This document shows positions 13,637 to 27,181 of a stretch of 64,000 bases of DNA, piece by piece. Position numbers and translations under genes: made by a program. The first letter of the stretch is position 1, and every line of letters starts with the position of its first letter. A model generated the notes under the pieces. It was not told the origin of the DNA. It did no database searches and saw only the letters and a program-made list of their open reading frames with translations. Source of the stretch: Rhizaria sp. SCN 62-66 (lineage: Eukaryota > Rhizaria, unplaced); the NCBI GenBank assembly GCA_001724265.1, contig MEDY01000025.1, forward strand, positions 62,001-126,000, written 5' to 3'.

Positions 13637-16600
13637 TTACACCGCGTTGTCACCGACGTCGACCAGCCGCACCAGCCGCGGCGCCGCCAGCCTGGCCGTC
13701 ACGCCACTCCCACCGGCATTCACACCCGCACCCGCCGCTGCGTTTGCGCCCGCGCCTGCGTTCGTGGTGAGCGCGAGCGCGGTGGGGGTGACTGTGAGCG
13801 CGAAGCACGAGAGGTCGTACACCCCCGGAACGGGCACCAGCGCCGTGACGGTGAACGTAGCCTCCCCGCCCGGGGCCAGCCGCTTGACCGTCTTCTTGGT
13901 GGTGCCCGCCCAGACCAGCCCGGCGCCGAGCCCGAGGACGACGCTGCCGCGCACGGCCGTCATCGACACGGCCACCGGGGTAGCCACGGCGGCCGCGGCG
14001 GCGGTCCCGACCGCGGGCGCCACGAACGTCACGTCCAGGATACCGCCGCCACCGCTGCTATTATCGGTAGTACTGTTGCTGATGCTGCCGCGGCGGTGGC
14101 GCGAGTTGTTAGCCGCGGCAGCAGCAGCGGCGGCGGCGGCGGCGGTGGTGACCGGCGTGTGCGCGACGGTGACCGTGACAGTGACGCCGACGGCCGCGGG
14201 GCCCCGAGCGAAATTGTGCCGCAAACTCGGCGGGTGCGTGACCGTGACGTACACCGGCCACGCGCCCGCCGCCACGGGCGCCCCCGCCCCGGTACTATGA
14301 TGGCCGTGTGCCACGGACGGCACGGCCATGCCGCTGGCCACGCCGAACCCGGCGCTGTTGTTGAGGTTCACGGTGACGAAGTCGACGGCGGCCAGAGTCG
14401 CCTGCAGCAGCGGTGGCGTCGTAACAGCCATGGCGCCCTCCTCGGGACTGGCCTCGGCCACGACGGCTCCGGCGCCGGCGGCGGCCGCAGAGCCGATGCC
14501 GAGCCCGACGCTGACGCCGCCGCTCGCCGCCTCAGCGAGCGCGGAGGCAGTGTTGTTGCTGCTAACACTCCCGGACCGGCCGAGGCCAAGACTGGCGGTG
14601 CCAGAAGAGTAGCTGCTGCTGCTGCTGGGGGGTTGTGTGGGGAGCTGGGACACCCAGGACGGGGCGCCGGCGCCCTTAGCCGTGATCGAGGACGATACTA
14701 CGCAGGCGGGGGATTTGACCGTCGGGGCGTGGACGCTCGACAGCAGCACGCTCGCGTTGCGCCCGGTAGAGCTAGAGCCAGAGCCGGAGCCGGAGTAGCC
14801 AGAGCCAGTCCGCGCCACAGCATTACCAGCGCCCGCGCTCGCGTTCGTGGTGAGGGCGGGAGGAGCGAGGCAGTCAATGCAGAGCAGCCGGGTCACGCCC
14901 TCACCGCCGCCGCCGCCACCGCTCGCAGACCCGACGTTCGCAGTGCTACTGCTGTTCACCAGGGCGTTGGCGTTGCTGCTTGCGCTGGGGACGGGCGTGG
15001 CGAGATCCCACGTGACGGCCAGGTCGGCGTACTTGGCGTTGTTGATGTCGATGGTCTTGGTGGCCGGGTTGAGCACCTTATTGAGGTGTTCGTCCTCGCA
15101 CAGCACGCGCCGCTCAAGCCGCAGCAGCGCGGCCGTGCGGGCAGGCAGCAGCGCTCCGCGCGCGACACGCGTTTGTGCCGCCCCCGGCAACATCTGGCGC
15201 CCCGCTGCGGTGCGGGACCGGGGGCCGGCGCCGGCAGCGGACGCGGCGCTGGCTGCGGGCGCGTGGAGTGACGGCAGGAGCACGGACGAGGCGGCGAAGA
15301 GCTCGCTGGACTGCGTGGGGGCGTGCGAGGACGAGGACGCGACCGCCGCGGCCGCAGCGGCGGCGGCGGCCGCGGCGGCGGCGGCCGAGGCGTCGTAGGC
15401 GGCGTCGAAGCCGGGAGGCTGCGGCGACCCCAGGCTGGCTGCGGCGGCGGCGGCGGCGGCGGCAGCCGATGTCGAGGAGGGCAGCGACAAGAGAGAGCTG
15501 ATGGGCGTGCTGCCGCTGTCCCCGTTGCCCAGGGCAGAGCCGTCCTCACCGATACCGCTGTTGAAGGCGCCGCCGCCGTCTTTGGCCTCTTCGTTGTCCC
15601 TGTCGCCGTCGCTGTCGTCTTCATTTTCCTCGCCGTCTCCGTCCTCATCGTCGTCGTCGTCATAGTTGTCCAGCATCGTCGTCGCTGCCACCGCGGCCGC
15701 AATGGCCTCTGAGAGCTCCGCCTCGGCCCGATCGCCCTCGGTCACGGCCTCGGCCTTAGCCTTGACGGCCGCCGCCCGCGCAGCAGCAGCAGCGGCAGCG
15801 GCGGCGGCGTTCGCCTCAGCCTTGGCCGCGGCCGCCGCGGCCGCCCGCGCCACGGTACTTTCGTACGCCGCGAGCGCGCGCATGTGGCCGGGCGCGCCGT
15901 CGAGCCCGATGCGCGGGTGTGACATAGGGATGGGGTCGGCCGGCACGGTGGACACGGTGCCCAGCTGCGCGCCAGAGCCCTCGTCGTCGTCGTCCTCATC
16001 GCTATCATCCTCGTCGCCGCTGTTGTCGCCGTCGCCGCTGCGGTGGCCGTCGCTGTCGCTCTCGAAGATGGTCGTCGTTAGCGGCAGACGGCCGCCGCCG
16101 GCGAGGAGGCTCTTGGTCGGCGCCAGAGGTGAGTTGTCGTAGCCGTAGCCTAAGTGGCTCTGGTCGAGGTGCTTTCTCTCGCCGCGCCGCGACCGCTTGC
16201 TCCGGCCACTATTGCTGCCAGCGGCGGCGGCCGCGTCGTCGCCGTTGGATGCGGCTGCGGTGCTGATGTAGAGTGTGTCGAGGAGGGCGGTGGCGCAGAA
16301 GACAACGCAGCTGCCGCGGGAAGGCACGATGACACCCTCGCCGTCCACGACCCTCATTCCAGAGCCCACGGAGCCAGCGCCAGCGCCAGCGCCAGCGCCA
16401 GAGGGGCCGGAGCTGCCACCGGCGGGCACGAGAGCAGTGCTGAGGTCGGCGTTCGCGCCTTCGGGGTTGTTGCCGTCACCGCCACCGTTGGCAGCAGCAG
16501 TCATCATGGCAGCGAGTTCGCTCATGCTCAGCTTCCCCGACCCGGCGTTGGCGCTGCCGCCGCCAGAGCGCTTAGAGTGGCCGTGGCCGTGAGAGCCCTT

Positions 16601-19600
16601 CTTTTGCGGCTGCACCGGGGGACTCAACGCCGAAGCCGTGATGAGAGGGGCAAGGCCGTGCGTCTTGCTGACGAGCGTGGCCCTGCGCAACCGCAGAGAC
16701 GGCACCAAGACCGACGACAGAAGCGCCGTCACGTACGCCTGCGACGCGAAGCCCGCCGCGATCGCGGCCTCCAGGTACACCGGCCGCCGGTTGGCATTAG
16801 CGTTGGCAGCGTTCACAAGAGCACCGGCGTTGATGTTGTTGTTACTATTGCCGCCGCCGCCGAAGCCGAGGCTGTTGTTGGGGTTGTAAATGTTGGTGGC
16901 TGCAACGGCGGCCGCGGCCGCGGCGGCAGCAGCAGCGGCGGCAGCGGCCGCAGCCTCCGCCGCCGCAGCCTCTGCCGCCGCGGCGGGCAACACGGGCAGC
17001 CCCAGGGACAACGCGGCCGCGGCGGCCGAGGCCGTGACGGTGGCCGCGGCGGCGAGCGGTGTCGATAACCGCGGACGCTTGTCCGCGATATCGATCGCCA
17101 GCAGGTTGGACCCGGGGGCCAGTGAAGGCAGTGCGCGCACGCAGAGCTGCAGTGCGGGGACGACAAAGACAGGCTGGGCGCACCGCAGCAGGCGCGACAC
17201 GCTCTCGGGCACCGCCGTGTCGGCTGCGGCGAGCGGCGGCTTCGCTGAGTCTGCGAGCGACGGCTTCGAGGCGACAGTCGTGTTGTAGTTGATGAGGAAG
17301 GAGATTGTGTGCAGCCCTGGGATGAGGGCGCGGAAATGCACCGTCACGGGCAGCGACGCGCCCGGGGGGAGGCAGGTGCCAGGCGGCAGACACAGCGTGC
17401 CGTCAGACCAGCTGTACGGGAGCTGACGCTCTTGGTGGTCGCCGTCGGCCGCGGCCGCGGACTGTGTGCTGTCATCGCCGAGCCGTTTGGGCTTGCCACT
17501 ACTGCTGCTGCTGTTGTTGTTCTTGGCAGAGGCGAAGGCTGCCGCAAGGGAACTGGCACTGGCACTGTTGTAGTCGCCGGCGCCCTCATGGGTACTCGTG
17601 CCGTCACGAGTACTGGCGCTAATCGAATTCGTAGTGTTGCCGCTCATGTCTTCCTTGTCAGAGGCCGAGGTCAAGGCAGAGGACCAGTTGCTGAGCTTGT
17701 TGATGTTGGCCATGGTGACCGTGAGCACCGAGAACGCCGGGTGCGACGACAAGATCGTCACCTCGGTCACCGGCGTGGCCCCGGTGTTCTTCAGCACCCA
17801 CTGCACCGACGTCAGCTGCCCGTGGAGCGTCAGGAGAGGCAGGTAAGGCGCGAACTGCGACTGTGAGTACACGGCCGCCGCCGCAGCAGCCGCTGCCGCG
17901 CCCTGCTGCTGTCCGCCGGTGACCGCGCCAGGAGAGCTCGCTGTGGAGTTAGTGGCGGCGGCAGCAGAGGCGGCGGCGAGCGCGGCTCGGGCTAAGATGC
18001 TGGCCGTAGCGGCGGGAACGCGGAGCTGCATCTGCTCGCTGAGACTGCCGCCGAGACCGGCCACGGCCGCCGCCGCCGCCGCCGCTGCCACCACCTCAAC
18101 ACCCGCGCTCGCGTTGAGACTATTGATGTCGCTGCCAGTGGCCGTGTTGAGGATGCCGGCGTGGTCAGGCAGGGCGAGCACGAGCTTGCCGACCCGCGGC
18201 TTGACCTTGATCCTGAGCGCTTCGGCGGGCGGCACAGTGCTGCCGTGGGGCTGGGGCGAAGACAGCGGTAGCGCGCGGCTGCTGTCATCCCGCGCTACGG
18301 TCGCCGCGGTCAACAACGCGACGCCGCCGCGGCGCGGGGACAGCGACCAGGTGCTCACGGGCGCCAGCAGAGGGTACGGAAGCATCGACAGGGAGCGTGC
18401 ACCGGGCTGCGGGATCTGCACGTTCGCGGTGCTCGCAGCGGCGGAGTCTAAGGGGGTACTTAAACCGGGGATCGCGGGGGTGCTCGGGGTATTTAGTCCC
18501 GAGCCGGGGGTACTTAGACTCCCCACGCCAGCAGCAGCCACCCCTCCTTGCTGGCCGCCTAGACCGCCTTGACCGCCCTGTGAAGGGGTACTTACACTTA
18601 CACTGATGGGCGTAATGATGTGCACGCAGGAGCTGGCCGCGCCGCCCGCCTCGGTGGCCGCATGAGACAGCCCGATGAACGACGCGCCCTCGGTGGCCGC
18701 GGCGGGCGCGACGGTGCGCGTGGCGGGCAGGTTGAACCGGTGGTAGCTGTGCAGGTGGGTCTGGGCCGTCCACGCCACGCCCTGCAGCGCGAGGTCGCCC
18801 GCGAGGCGCGGCAGCGCAGTCAGCTCGACCACCGCGGTTGCGTGGGGCGGCAGCACGAAGCTTACGCCGGGGGTCGCCAAGGCGGAGAAGCCGGCGGCGT
18901 CCTCGTCGAACGCGGAGGCGTCATTGCAGTCGCCGCCGTCATCAGCTCTGTTGGCGCAGTTCTTGATGATGTCATATCTAACACTGCTGTACGTCTTCGT
19001 GGTGCTGCTGCCGTTGCCGCTGTTTTTGTGATTCGCGACGACGGTTAGAGCGCAGCGGAGGCGCATGTTGGTGACCGTGAGTGCCAGCGCCAGCGGGTTG
19101 GTCACCTCCACGGTCACGGTCACGGCCTCCCCGGCGCGGCCGCCGCGCGCGGCCTGACGCAGCCAGCGCTCGGTGGGCGCGTACAGCGCGTCGGCGGGAG
19201 TCGCCAACGCGGGTGCCACGGCGCGGGCCGCAGAGAGCTCGGTGGGCGAGTGGCCGAACGACGACGCGAAGGCTGAGAGGGAGACCGAAGTGGCGGGTGC
19301 GGGCAGAGCGGGCAGCAGGGGCATCGGCGGCTGGCGGGACACGGCGGCCGCCCACGCGGCTTGAGTTAAGGTCGCCGGGACCGTGTTCGGGTCCTCCAGG
19401 TGGACGGTGAGCGTGTGTGTGTTGAAAGTGGGCAGCGCCAGAGACGTGATCTCGCCGAGCAGCGCGCCAGTCTCGGGGTTGAGGGACTCTAAGGATAACG
19501 GGGCCGGCTTGGCAGAGCTCACGTCGACACTGATGCCGTCGACGTCAGCAGCGGCCACCGGGACAGTGTTGTTCGCGGTACTGTCAGTTGTGGTGACGGT

Positions 19601-22600
19601 CGTGAGAGAGAGGCCGTATTGAAGCTGCAATTGGTGTTGTTGCGACTCGGCGAGCAGTATGTCGTGCCACTTAGACGCTTCCGCGACGAACTGGTCTAAG
19701 TACATCGCCTGCAGATTAGGGGGCAGCTCGCCACCCTTACACAGCGACGACGACAAGTTAGAGCCAGAACCAGAACCAGAGCCAGAGCCGGAGGTACTTA
19801 CACTCGCGGCACCCTTGGACGCAGAGCCGCTAGCCCCAACACCCTTAGGCTTCCCAGAGGCAGTCACCGCGCCGCTGGTTCCAGCACTGCTACCGCTAGT
19901 ATTGCTCGTGGCAGTGCCAGTGTTCGCAGCGGCTGCAGTCGTCGTCAGGAACAGAGAGCGCGACAGCAGAAGCTCTTGCGCCTCAGCAGCGCTCAGCTTC
20001 CGGGTGGAGCCCCCGCCCGCCGCGCCCGCCGCGCCCGCGCCCCCCGCCGCCGACGACGCCACAACGCCGTTGAGGCTGTTGTTCACACCCCCCGGGATCG
20101 CCCCGAGCAGCGCGGCCGAAGCGGCGGTGTTGCGGCCGATGATCTCGGCAAAGAAGCGGACACTGAAGGCCTGCAGTTGCGGCGACAGGCCTCGAATCCC
20201 GCACTCGTTGGCCAACATCACGCGGAGGTGCGTCTCCAGACTGCCCCAGCCCTTGCCGTCCACCACGCTGAGCGCGGACGCGTAGCAGCGCACGGCGTGG
20301 GCGAGGCGGCCTAACTTGCGGTACAGATGCGCCGCCATGGTGAGGTGGAAGGCGTACTTGCGCACCAACGGAGTCGGCAGCAACAGGTACGTGTACGACA
20401 GGTGTTCGAGCAGCAGCGCGCCGCGAATGCTGTTGGCCTCGCCGTCCGAGGCGCGGACCAGCACGGCGGCGACATCACGGATGCGCGAGCCGACGAGCAG
20501 CATGCGGCTGGGGTGCTGCGGCCACTGCTGCTGCTGCAGCTGCTGCAGCTGACCCAGCAGCGAGTAGCTCGACTGGATGCCCGTGATTGTATTCGTAGCG
20601 CTGGGACTCAGCATGCTGCTGGCGCCTTTCGCGGTCAGGCTCTTGTTGTAGATGGTGTTCCCGGTTGTCAGTGAGGTGTTGTAGTTGTACCCGCCGTTGC
20701 CGCCGAGGGTGCTCATGCTCATGTGCACCGGGTTCTGGGGCAGCACCGAGGGGAACCGATAGGCGTCCGCGAGCCATAGCAGCGCGCGAGTGGCCCGCCG
20801 CGAGTCGCCCAGCTTCGTGTACGCCGTCACGGCCGCCTCGATAGCGCTGGTTGCCTCCCGCATGGCCTTGCCGTACGCCTCGGTCTCCGCGGCGACGGCG
20901 ACAACGCCGCAGCCGTTGCTGCCAATGCCGCCGCTGCCGCCGCCGCCGGGGACTGTCAGCGTATTGCTCTTACTGCTGCTGCTGCTCGAGCCGGCGCCGT
21001 TGGGGGCCAGCAGTACAGGCGGCGGCGCAAAGAGCGGCACGGTGTTGTTCGTAGCGGGCGTCACGGTGGCCGCGAGCATGATGGCCAGACCCAGGTATTC
21101 GCTGGCGGCGGCGGCGTGGACCGGGGCCGACGCGTTGCGGAAGTCGGTCGTGGCGGCGCGAAGGTGCTCCACTGCGAGGTCAGTCCTCCCCAGCGAGAAA
21201 GCCAGGGAGGCGAGTGCGATGGTGGTGGCCTCAGGCGCGGTGCGGGGGAAGGCGAACGTGGACACGCCGGTCAACGACAGACGGGTCGTGTCCGCCGCGG
21301 TGGCCGCAGCCGCACTGCTGCTACTGGAGCCGCCGCTGCCGGAGCCAGAGCCGCCGGCGTCGGCCGCGGAGGTGGTGGCGGTGGTTTTGCGACCGCCGAA
21401 GATGGACTTGAGCGTGTTGCGAATGCCTTTGCGCTCCGAAGTCACCTTCTCCTTGAGGAAGTTAAGCCGCTTGTGGGCCGCGGGCATAATAACGCGCTGC
21501 ACGAGCTGCTTGGCGAAGGTGCTGAGGTCGTAGAGGTCATCTTCAGACAGCAAAGCACCGAAACCGAGGTACTGAGAGCTGATGTTGCTGTTGTTCGGGC
21601 CGTTGTAGTCATCTGCAGCTGTTGCGGCAGGGTCGCTTCGAGTACTTGAAGCGGAGTTTTGCGCGGTCGACGGGGAGGAGCGGTACGCGGTGGTCGGCGG
21701 CAGAAACACCGTCGACGTGACCGACGGCCGGCCGGTCAGAGACAGCCTCCCAGCCGCCGCCGCCGCCGCTCCGGAGGAGGCGGTGGACGCGACGGAGTTG
21801 CTGCGGCTGCCGAACTGACTCCCCGCGGCGGCGTCGGCCTCGGCGGCAAGGATTCTCGCGCGGGCGCAGTCCGAGGCGGCGGCGACCTCGGCCGCGGTCT
21901 GGGGCGGAACCTGCGCCGTGAGGGCCTGCGCCCAGAGCAGGCGCGCCACCGCGGGGCACCGCGCCCCCGGAGCAGAGGCCGGGTAGAGGGAACGCGAGCG
22001 GGCCAGCAGGCGCGCCCAGCGGCGGTGCGCCTCGGCGCGGAGGGCCTGGGACGGCGGGGAGATTTGGCCCGGGAGCAGCGTTTCAGAGAGCATGCCTGGG
22101 GTTTCAAGAGAAACAAAGGAGAGGAGAGAGGACATACATCGGGGTGAGATTAGTGCAGAGTGACAGAAACGTGTCATATTCTAGTAGAAATTAGCATGTT
22201 AGTTTTACATATCAAGTGTTAATGCAAAATGACGATGATTATGAAGCGTATATCTCGTCCCAACTTCTCTTCAAGTCGCCAGACTGAAGGCCGAACAAGT
22301 CGAGAGGAGAGTAGAGTCGAGTATAGTAGAGTGTCCAGACAAGACAGCTGGATTAGACCGGTGGGACACGTACCTGGGGTGAGCGTGGCGGCGGTGAGCC
22401 TGCGCCAGTAGACGAGCGCGGCGGAGGGCTGCGCGGGTGCCAGTGAGAGCGCGAGCGCGGCAGCCGACGTCTGGTCGAACATCAGGATGTCCGACGGGGA
22501 CGGAGCCGGGGCCTGCGATGACTGTGAGCGAGAGTTGGCACTCGCAGATACGGTCGCAGTCGAGCTCGAGCTGCTGTTGGCGGCGGTGTTAGAGCTAGAC

Positions 22601-24127
22601 GACGAGGGCTGCGCGAAGGGCGCTAGCAGAGTGATGCTTGCACTGCCACTGCCACTGCTACTACTAGAACTAGAACTAGAACTATTGCTGCTGCTGCTGT
22701 TACTAGAAAAAGAAGATGAGGAAGAGCTGACTTGCGGCAGCGTGATTTGATGCGGCGGCAACCACAGCGGGCCGCCGACGTTCGAGTTCGTGCTCGAGTT
22801 GACTGGATACGCGCCAAATACGGCCGTGATGTCGGTGTTATTAACGATGTTGGCGTTTGACCCGGTGCCAGGGCCGGGGGCGTTGCTACCCGCGCCATTG
22901 GCCAGCGGGGACTTGGCGCCGCCGCCCTGACCGTCAGCGAGCGATCGCGAGCCGGCCCCCGGCGACCCCGGCGGTGACCGCAGCCCTCCCTTGCGCAGTG
23001 TGACAGAAGAACACATGGTGTTGATGGCGATACTGCTCACCGTTGCGTCTTCGCGGGATAGCGAATGCACCTTGCGCAGCTCGTTTACTGCCCGCACGGC
23101 CCCGGCGGCGCGCGCGACCTCGAACTCGCGCAGACGGGGTTCATCGCGCGAAGCGGCGGCAGAGGCCGCGGCGCGGGCAGCGGGGTCGCGGAAGGCCTAG
23201 AAAAAAACAAGGATTGCGGGGGGATATAGCAAAAGTTGTTGGAAGATTATTTTGTTGAATATATCATGAGAAAATATAGATATTCGCGTGAATTTAAATG
23301 TTTAATATGCAGTAGTGCGCATCTGAGCGAGATACATGGCTGGAAAGTTACAGGGAGATACGGGGGGTGGGACGGGACGTACGAGTGGCGAGGTGACATC
23401 GTGGTCAGTGACGACGACGTAGGCCCTCGGGATGGTGGCGTCTGCAACGCCCCTCTGCAGTAGCGACGGCAGCCGGTGCATGGAGTGCAGCGCCTCGGCC
23501 GACCGGTCCGCGGAGTCCTCAGTGGCGGCCACGGCGACGATGACGGCGACGGGGAAGTCCGGCAGCTCGCAGTCGCTGGAGCGCAGGGTCTCAAGGAACT
23601 CGGCGCGGTAGCGCGTCCACCACGGGCAAGGGTCGCGCACGCGGCTCAGGAAGCCCGCCAGGTCGCCCGGGGACCGCAGCGCGTCGCGCGCAAGGGACGC
23701 GGGCGCCATGGGGGCGTAAGGCGGCTGCTGGAGCATCTGCGGCAGCGGCAGCGCGGCCTCGAGGTACGCGTTGGCGTTGTCGATGTGGGGGCTCTCGAGC
23801 TCGGCCGCGGAGACCAAGTTGAACGAGGTGACGCCGCGGATGCCGTTGGCGTCCCAGGGAATGTCGGAGAAGAAGGGCTTAAGCAGCTCGGTGAAGGTGA
23901 GGCCGTTCTTGACGCAGGACTCCTCCACGGCGGCCGAAGCCAGCACCAGGATTGTCGGCCGGTACCGGTCGCGGACCCACTCCGCCACGGTACGGTTCTG
24001 GAATAGCAAAATATAAACACAAAACAACAGAACAATAATAGGTTAGTACATGGCATACGGTTCGAACAAGTTGGTTTAGTTGGGGACATGGTTCGGCGGG
24101 CTGGCGAGGAGCAGAGAGACGTACCAT
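13637..24127 (-). CDS. TRAPPC8: TRAPPC8/Trs85 homologue, TRAPP tethering complex subunit
   Basis: Four exons on the minus strand: 24125..24127 (ATG only), 23383..23997, 22374..23196 and 13637..22095. Donors are GTACGT in all three cases, the phases match, and the stop is TAA; about 3,299 residues. TRAPPC8/Trs85 is the subunit that targets TRAPPIII to Ypt1/Rab1 function at Golgi and autophagy membranes. Family landmarks visible: LTFTELLKPF (about residues 34-43), PWWTRYRAEFLETLRSSD, RAYVVVTDHD, then in the last exon LNFLKEKVTSERKGIRNTLK and, near residue 1050, VRKYAFHLTMAAHLYRKLG followed by AVRCYASAL...KGWG. The C-terminal beta-sandwich part ends with GVYDLSCF, as in the animal protein. Animal TRAPPC8 is about 1,435 residues; the excess is Ala/Ser/Gly/Asn tracts, notably poly-Ala and acidic runs. 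The exon-1 ATG placement is inferred from phase. Confidence 0.93.
16371..16401. repeat. GCCAGC hexamer tandem repeat
   Basis: About five copies of a CCAGCG unit within the TRAPPC8 coding strand, read on the minus strand as Gly-Ala alternation. Confidence 0.8.
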
Positions 24128-24942
24128 GGGGAAGGTTTGGGTCCGAGGGGACGAAGTTGAAGGGGGAGTGTTCTGGAGAGACTATGGTGCATGCGTAGAA
24201 AAATGGGAAAATAAAAAGTGAGATGTGCGCAGGTTTAATGAGTAAGGGGAGTTACAAAGCTATCGACGATCAGAGTCAGGCGCATGAAGCGCCGGAAAAC
24301 GAAGGGTTCGCCTCGTGTGTGGTTGCCTCGTGACTCGTCATATCTTAGGGCGGCGCGATATGCGCACTGTACCCTACTTCTCAGAGGTTATAAAATAAAA
24401 CATGTGAAAAACAGCACAATTTCCACGCGGGACAAGATGTAGATTACAAAATCACGATTGCAGCAACGCGGATTCACACCTCTCTTTTTAGCCTTCGTAG
24501 TAGTTCATGGTTGCAGCCACAGCCGACCCCCCCACAGCCGCCACCGAGGCGGAGCAAGCTCACAGTGCGAAAAACAACAAAAGTAATGGTAGCGGGATGC
24601 CTTGTCAAGGAAGGACTACGAATTCAAAGTATATCACATTCCAATACGATACATATACAATACGTCTGATTCAAATGTATTTGTTCAAATATACGCAGTC
24701 ATTGACCACTTCTAGTGATATTCAAGTGGGCCCTTCGCTGATCATTACCACGGAGGACTCAAGAGCAAACAACAGGGTTTTTGTTCATGTCAACACCAAA
24801 ACCACGCACTATAGACCGCTATTTCTACGCTATACCAACTGATATGCGCGCAGAACAAGTGTTCTTGACAAACACATTGTCTGCCAACACACATACACTT
24901 ACATTTCGCTCCTTAGCTCACAGCCAGTAGTTCATTTCGCAT
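24128..24942. other. Intergenic region with a doubtful small ORF
   Basis: Lies between the 5' end of TRAPPC8 and the 3' end of the phosphatase gene, so it should carry the TRAPPC8 promoter. A plus-strand ORF 24507..24842 (111 codons, TGA) starts in a GC-richer patch with an Ala/Thr/Asn-rich N terminus, but its second half is AT-rich and looks non-coding. I do not call it a gene. Confidence 0.4.
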
Positions 24943-26665
24943 TCACTCCGTCGCAACGGCCGCCGTCTCCGCCTCCGTCTGCGCAGTCCCAACCTTGCCC
25001 TCCTCCTGCTGCTGCTGCTTCTGCTGGCGTTCAGCCCTCCCCGCAGCGTAGCTCGCCACAGCCATGTCCTCGAGTTCACCGAGACTATAGACGAACCAAT
25101 CGGCGCCGGTGATCACGGCGGGCCGCGCCGCGATGCCGCCGAAGCCAACCACGGCGGCCGCGGGCGGGCGCGCCTCCAAGTCTAAACAAAACATGTAAAA
25201 ATAAACGAAGCAAGTGGCATCAGTGAGACAGCAGACTTTTTTTTTTACTTTGCTCTCATGATCACGATTGTCCATTTGTTTCATTGCCATACTAGTATTA
25301 TTATGTACGTTGCGAAGCTGCGTGTGTAGATAGTGCATATATTGTTTATATCGCGTACCTGTGGCGCCGTCACCGACCATGAGAACTGTGCGCAGCCCGT
25401 GCGTGTCCATGAGGCTCTGCACTGCGCGCGCCTTGCCGCCCGAAGACGAGGTGGGCTCAGTCAGGTCGAACTGGGGCGCATGGGGCAGAGCGAGGGGAGG
25501 AGCAATGCGTGGTGTGAGATGAGAGTTCATAAGTGAGCACACTGAGTGACAAGAGTGTAGTGTTCATTGATAGAGAGGTTTTCATAACTTAACACGTTTT
25601 TTTGTGTGTTCATAGTGGCCGCGATGAGATTAGACGTGACACGTACCGTTGCATACACACTGCTATCATCAGCGCCAGTAGTAGCTGCGTTGTCGTCAAA
25701 CACGAACGCGTTGGCCACGACTTCGGTCTCTGGATTGAGCCCCAGCGCAATGGCAGCGGGGGCGATCAGGGGCCGGAAGCCGCCGGAGACGAGGAAGACG
25801 CGCACGTCAAGGGTGTTGCGGAGGGCGGTAACAAGGCTCAGGGCGCCGGGGGTCAGCACGGGGGGCTGGACAGGCAGAGCAGAGCAAAGCGAAGTGAAGC
25901 AAGGCAAACGGGGCAAGAACAAAGCGAACGTAGAACGATACATAAATGAGACATGTTAACGTTTGGACAAATACAAAAGGAGTTGAGATATGGAAATTAG
26001 GTTTTTGATTATAATTTTCATAGTATCCGTAAATATAGTCGATTAAGGGTCACAATAGGTCGAGATATCTCAGTTCGAATGTGTTTTTGATTTGTGCGAC
26101 GTGCGTGTTGAGTCACAAAGCTGTTAAGGCTGTCCTTGGTAATCTTCATTGCGGCTAGGCGCTCGGAAAGGGCCGTGCGGAAGTCCATAGAGCCCTCCAT
26201 GGCCTAGTGGTGGCGCAGTAGCAGGTGTGAAAGCGAACCAGAGAAAGAGCAAGAGTGTCAAGAAAGATGCAAGACAAGGAGAGATACTTTGTGAGCAAAA
26301 TGTGCATTTTCACGACAAAGATAAACAGCGTGAGGATACAAACAAAAAGAAATAGAAACAACAGCACAAAACCTATGCATTGGGTAGCGACGGGCGTATA
26401 GGTGGTTATTGGTGTTGTGTAAACTGCGATTTCGTCGTACCTTGCGAGTGACTTGGGCAACGGCGTCGCCGCATCCGAGGAAGGCAGCGAACTCGTCGAT
26501 GCCCTCCGTGGTGCAAATCGTGCTGTCGACATCGAAACACACGGCGTCGATGGCACCCGAGCGGAACAGCGCGGACACCGACGCCGGGCACGGCGCAGTC
26601 ACGGGGGCCTGCGCGGCGGCGGGCGAAGCGGCAGGGGCGCTCGGCGCGGCTGTGGCGTTTGACAT
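24943..26665 (-). CDS. PSPH: Phosphoserine phosphatase (HAD family)
   Basis: Five exons on the minus strand: 26441..26665, 26105..26203, 25647..25865, 25359..25470 and 24943..25181; 297 residues, stop TGA. It catalyses the last step of serine synthesis, O-phosphoserine to serine plus phosphate. HAD motif I is FDVDST (Asp45 nucleophile, Asp47 acid/base), followed by EGIDEFAAFLG; motif II is VFLVSGGFRPLI; the motif III region is EPTSSSGGKA; motif IV is MVGDGATDLEARPPA, whose second Asp is created exactly at the exon 4/5 junction (G|AC). The core matches the human enzyme almost without gaps; extra sequence is an Ala/Pro-rich N terminus and a Gln/Glu-rich tail. The second donor appears to be GC (GCACGT): only that choice keeps phase 0 and the usual spacing between RLAAMK and PPVLTPG. 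Confidence 0.95.
26099..26104 (-). other. Probable GC-type 5' splice donor (GCACGT)
   Basis: Donor of the second phosphatase intron (25866..26104). It differs from the local consensus GTACGT only at +2 (C for T). The nearest GT, two bases on, gives phase 1, while the following exon must enter in phase 0. Confidence 0.7.
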
Positions 26666-27181
26666 GAGGCGCTCTGGGGGTGGCAGTAGGGAAGGGTGTA
26701 GAGGCAGGATGAGCTATTTTGAGAGTAGAATTTTGTGTAATTAATTATTTAACCGCTGCAGACTTCTACTTCTTTTGATACCGGTGTTGACGGTGGCTGG
26801 AGTGCAAGTGAGAGAGCCGAGCAATCATGTCCACATGCGCCTTACGAAAACGGACTTAGCCGAAGCAGCTCTAAATCGCATCTATGGCCATATATTCCTT
26901 ACTCAAGCAGGGATTTACTGCAATTTTCAGGAACAATCAACTGAATTGATTTCAAAGCTCACGTTCTGTTTGTGATTACACTTTGTATTCTTCCACAAAC
27001 GTCCCTTTTCAGTTTCCACGCGCGCCCAAGTCAGGCCTCCCCCTTTGACTGCCGCCACTGCCAGCTTTGAGCTGCACCCTTTACCTTTGCCTTTGCCACT
27101 ACCCCGCTCTACTGTGCGCTATCCTTCTCTATTGCCTGCTTTGCGCGCACATTGCTATCTTCTTATTTCACCGCTGCCAGC
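26666..27181. promoter_or_regulatory. Divergent promoter region, phosphatase / NAD kinase
   Basis: 516 bp between two genes reading away from each other, so it should hold both promoters. AT-rich on the phosphatase side and pyrimidine-rich just before the NAD kinase ATG. I see no clear TATA box or known operator. Confidence 0.45.

Noticed and set aside
24507-24842. Plus-strand ORF of 111 codons between TRAPPC8 and the phosphatase
   Set aside because: Only its first 30 codons look compositionally coding; the remainder is AT-rich without motifs, and no splice partner is evident.
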